NCBI GenBank assembly: GCA_030044395.1
Contig: JASHVW010000099.1
Span: 1 to 15,454, forward strand
Length of the DNA: 15,454 nt
Direction of reading: 5' to 3'
Origin: Verrucomicrobiia bacterium
GTDB lineage: Bacteria; Verrucomicrobiota; Verrucomicrobiia; Limisphaerales; UBA11358
Part shown: positions 15,130 to 15,454 of the stretch, in pieces
Layout of the letters: every line of letters starts with the position of its first letter
How positions within the stretch are numbered: position 1 is the stretch's first letter
Program-made: the position numbers and the translations under genes
Notes under the pieces: model-generated
Database searches by the model: none
What the model was told of the DNA's origin: nothing
Seen by the model: only the letters and a program-made list of their open reading frames with translations

Positions 15130-15454
15130 TTACATGGAATCTTCGTCTTCCGGCGGATGGGTCAGGAACGGCCGGAATTTTTTCCTGTCGATGGCTTTGT
15201 CGTAAGCGTCCTCCGGGGAAATCCTTTTCATTCGCAGATGTTCCATGATCTGGTCGTCCATCGGCTGGTTGCCGATTTTCTTGCCGACCTGGATCATGCC
15301 GGGAATCTGATGGGTTTTGCCTTCGCGCACGAGATTGGCGACGGCGGTGGTGAAGACGAGGATCTCGAAAGCGGCGACGCGGCCTTTTTTGTCCTGCCGT
15401 TTGAACAGGGTCTGCGCGACGATGCCTTTCAACGATTCGGAAAGCGTCTGGCGG
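15130..15454 (-). CDS. pilT: PilT-type ATPase, 3' part only (runs off the window)
   Basis: The frame is open to the right edge, so this is the last 107 residues of a gene that begins beyond the window; a TTG near 15432 is not its start. The visible part begins SESLKGIVAQTLFKR, which matches the ADSLRWIISQRLAPK segment of the neighbouring PilT (residue 268 on), just after the His box. It continues through GRVAAFEILV, VANLVREGK, and IPGMIQVGKK to the helical C-terminus with MDDQIMEHL. It ends in an acidic PPEDEDSM tail. The catalytic motifs lie outside the window. It is the upstream member of a tandem pair of PilT paralogues, 3 bp from the next start, and clearly diverged from it rather than a recent copy. 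Confidence 0.9.
   Translation of the reverse strand, partial: RQTLSESLKGIVAQTLFKRQDKKGRVAAFEILVFTTAVANLVREGKTHQIPGMIQVGKKIGNQPMDDQIMEHLRMKRISPEDAYDKAIDRKKFRPFLTHPPEDEDSM

Noticed and set aside
1..15454. CRISPR array, tRNA, rRNA, insertion sequence, phage or toxin-antitoxin module
   Set aside because: No regularly spaced repeats, cloverleaf-like segments, transposase motifs or phage genes were seen on either strand.

Overview
The window is about 15.5 kb of moderately GC-rich chromosomal DNA, densely coding on both strands, with no sign of phage, IS elements, CRISPR or RNA genes. The most likely source is a Verrucomicrobiota bacterium, perhaps of the Pedosphaerales/Limisphaerales type. That is an inference from the gene mix (giant DUF3857/transglutaminase-like secreted protein, tandem PilT genes, SpoIIE-type phosphatase with receiver and PAS) and from the near absence of Shine-Dalgarno sequences. 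No 16S or phylogenetic marker search could be run.

Left part (1-6471) is housekeeping. It holds a DciA/DUF721 helicase-loader gene (+), then a convergent SixA-type phosphohistidine phosphatase (-). Divergent from sixA is a short Ppx/GppA exopolyphosphatase (+). The Ppx stop codon interlocks with the stop of glnK, the distal gene of an amtB-glnK nitrogen pair (-). Across a short AT-rich gap from amtB lies mutS (+), which ends in a clear beta-clamp-binding motif.

Middle part (6472-11753) is made of secreted proteins. The first is a small exported protein built from three tandem repeats of about 70 residues, followed by a strong rho-independent terminator. Then come about 500 bases with no intact gene. 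They contain a 5'-truncated, frameshifted remnant of an aldo/keto reductase. After that is a 1276-residue exported protein with two DUF3857 plus transglutaminase-like modules. The first module keeps the Cys-His-Asp triad; the second has lost Cys and His.

Right part (11728-15454) is on the minus strand and looks like a type IV pilus motor/signalling cluster. Reading along transcription, it has the 3' end of a PilT ATPase (cut by the window), a second complete PilT paralogue 3 bp later, a small receiver-like protein lacking the phospho-acceptor Asp 1 bp later, and, after a 101-bp gap with a hairpin, a receiver-PAS-SpoIIE (PP2C) phosphatase. The phosphatase gene overlaps the 3' end of the giant secreted-protein gene tail to tail by 26 bp.

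No previously undescribed multi-gene system is obvious. The most interesting items are the active/dead module pair of the giant protein, the PilT-PilT-pseudoreceiver-phosphatase arrangement, the triple-repeat exported protein, and the AKR remnant.
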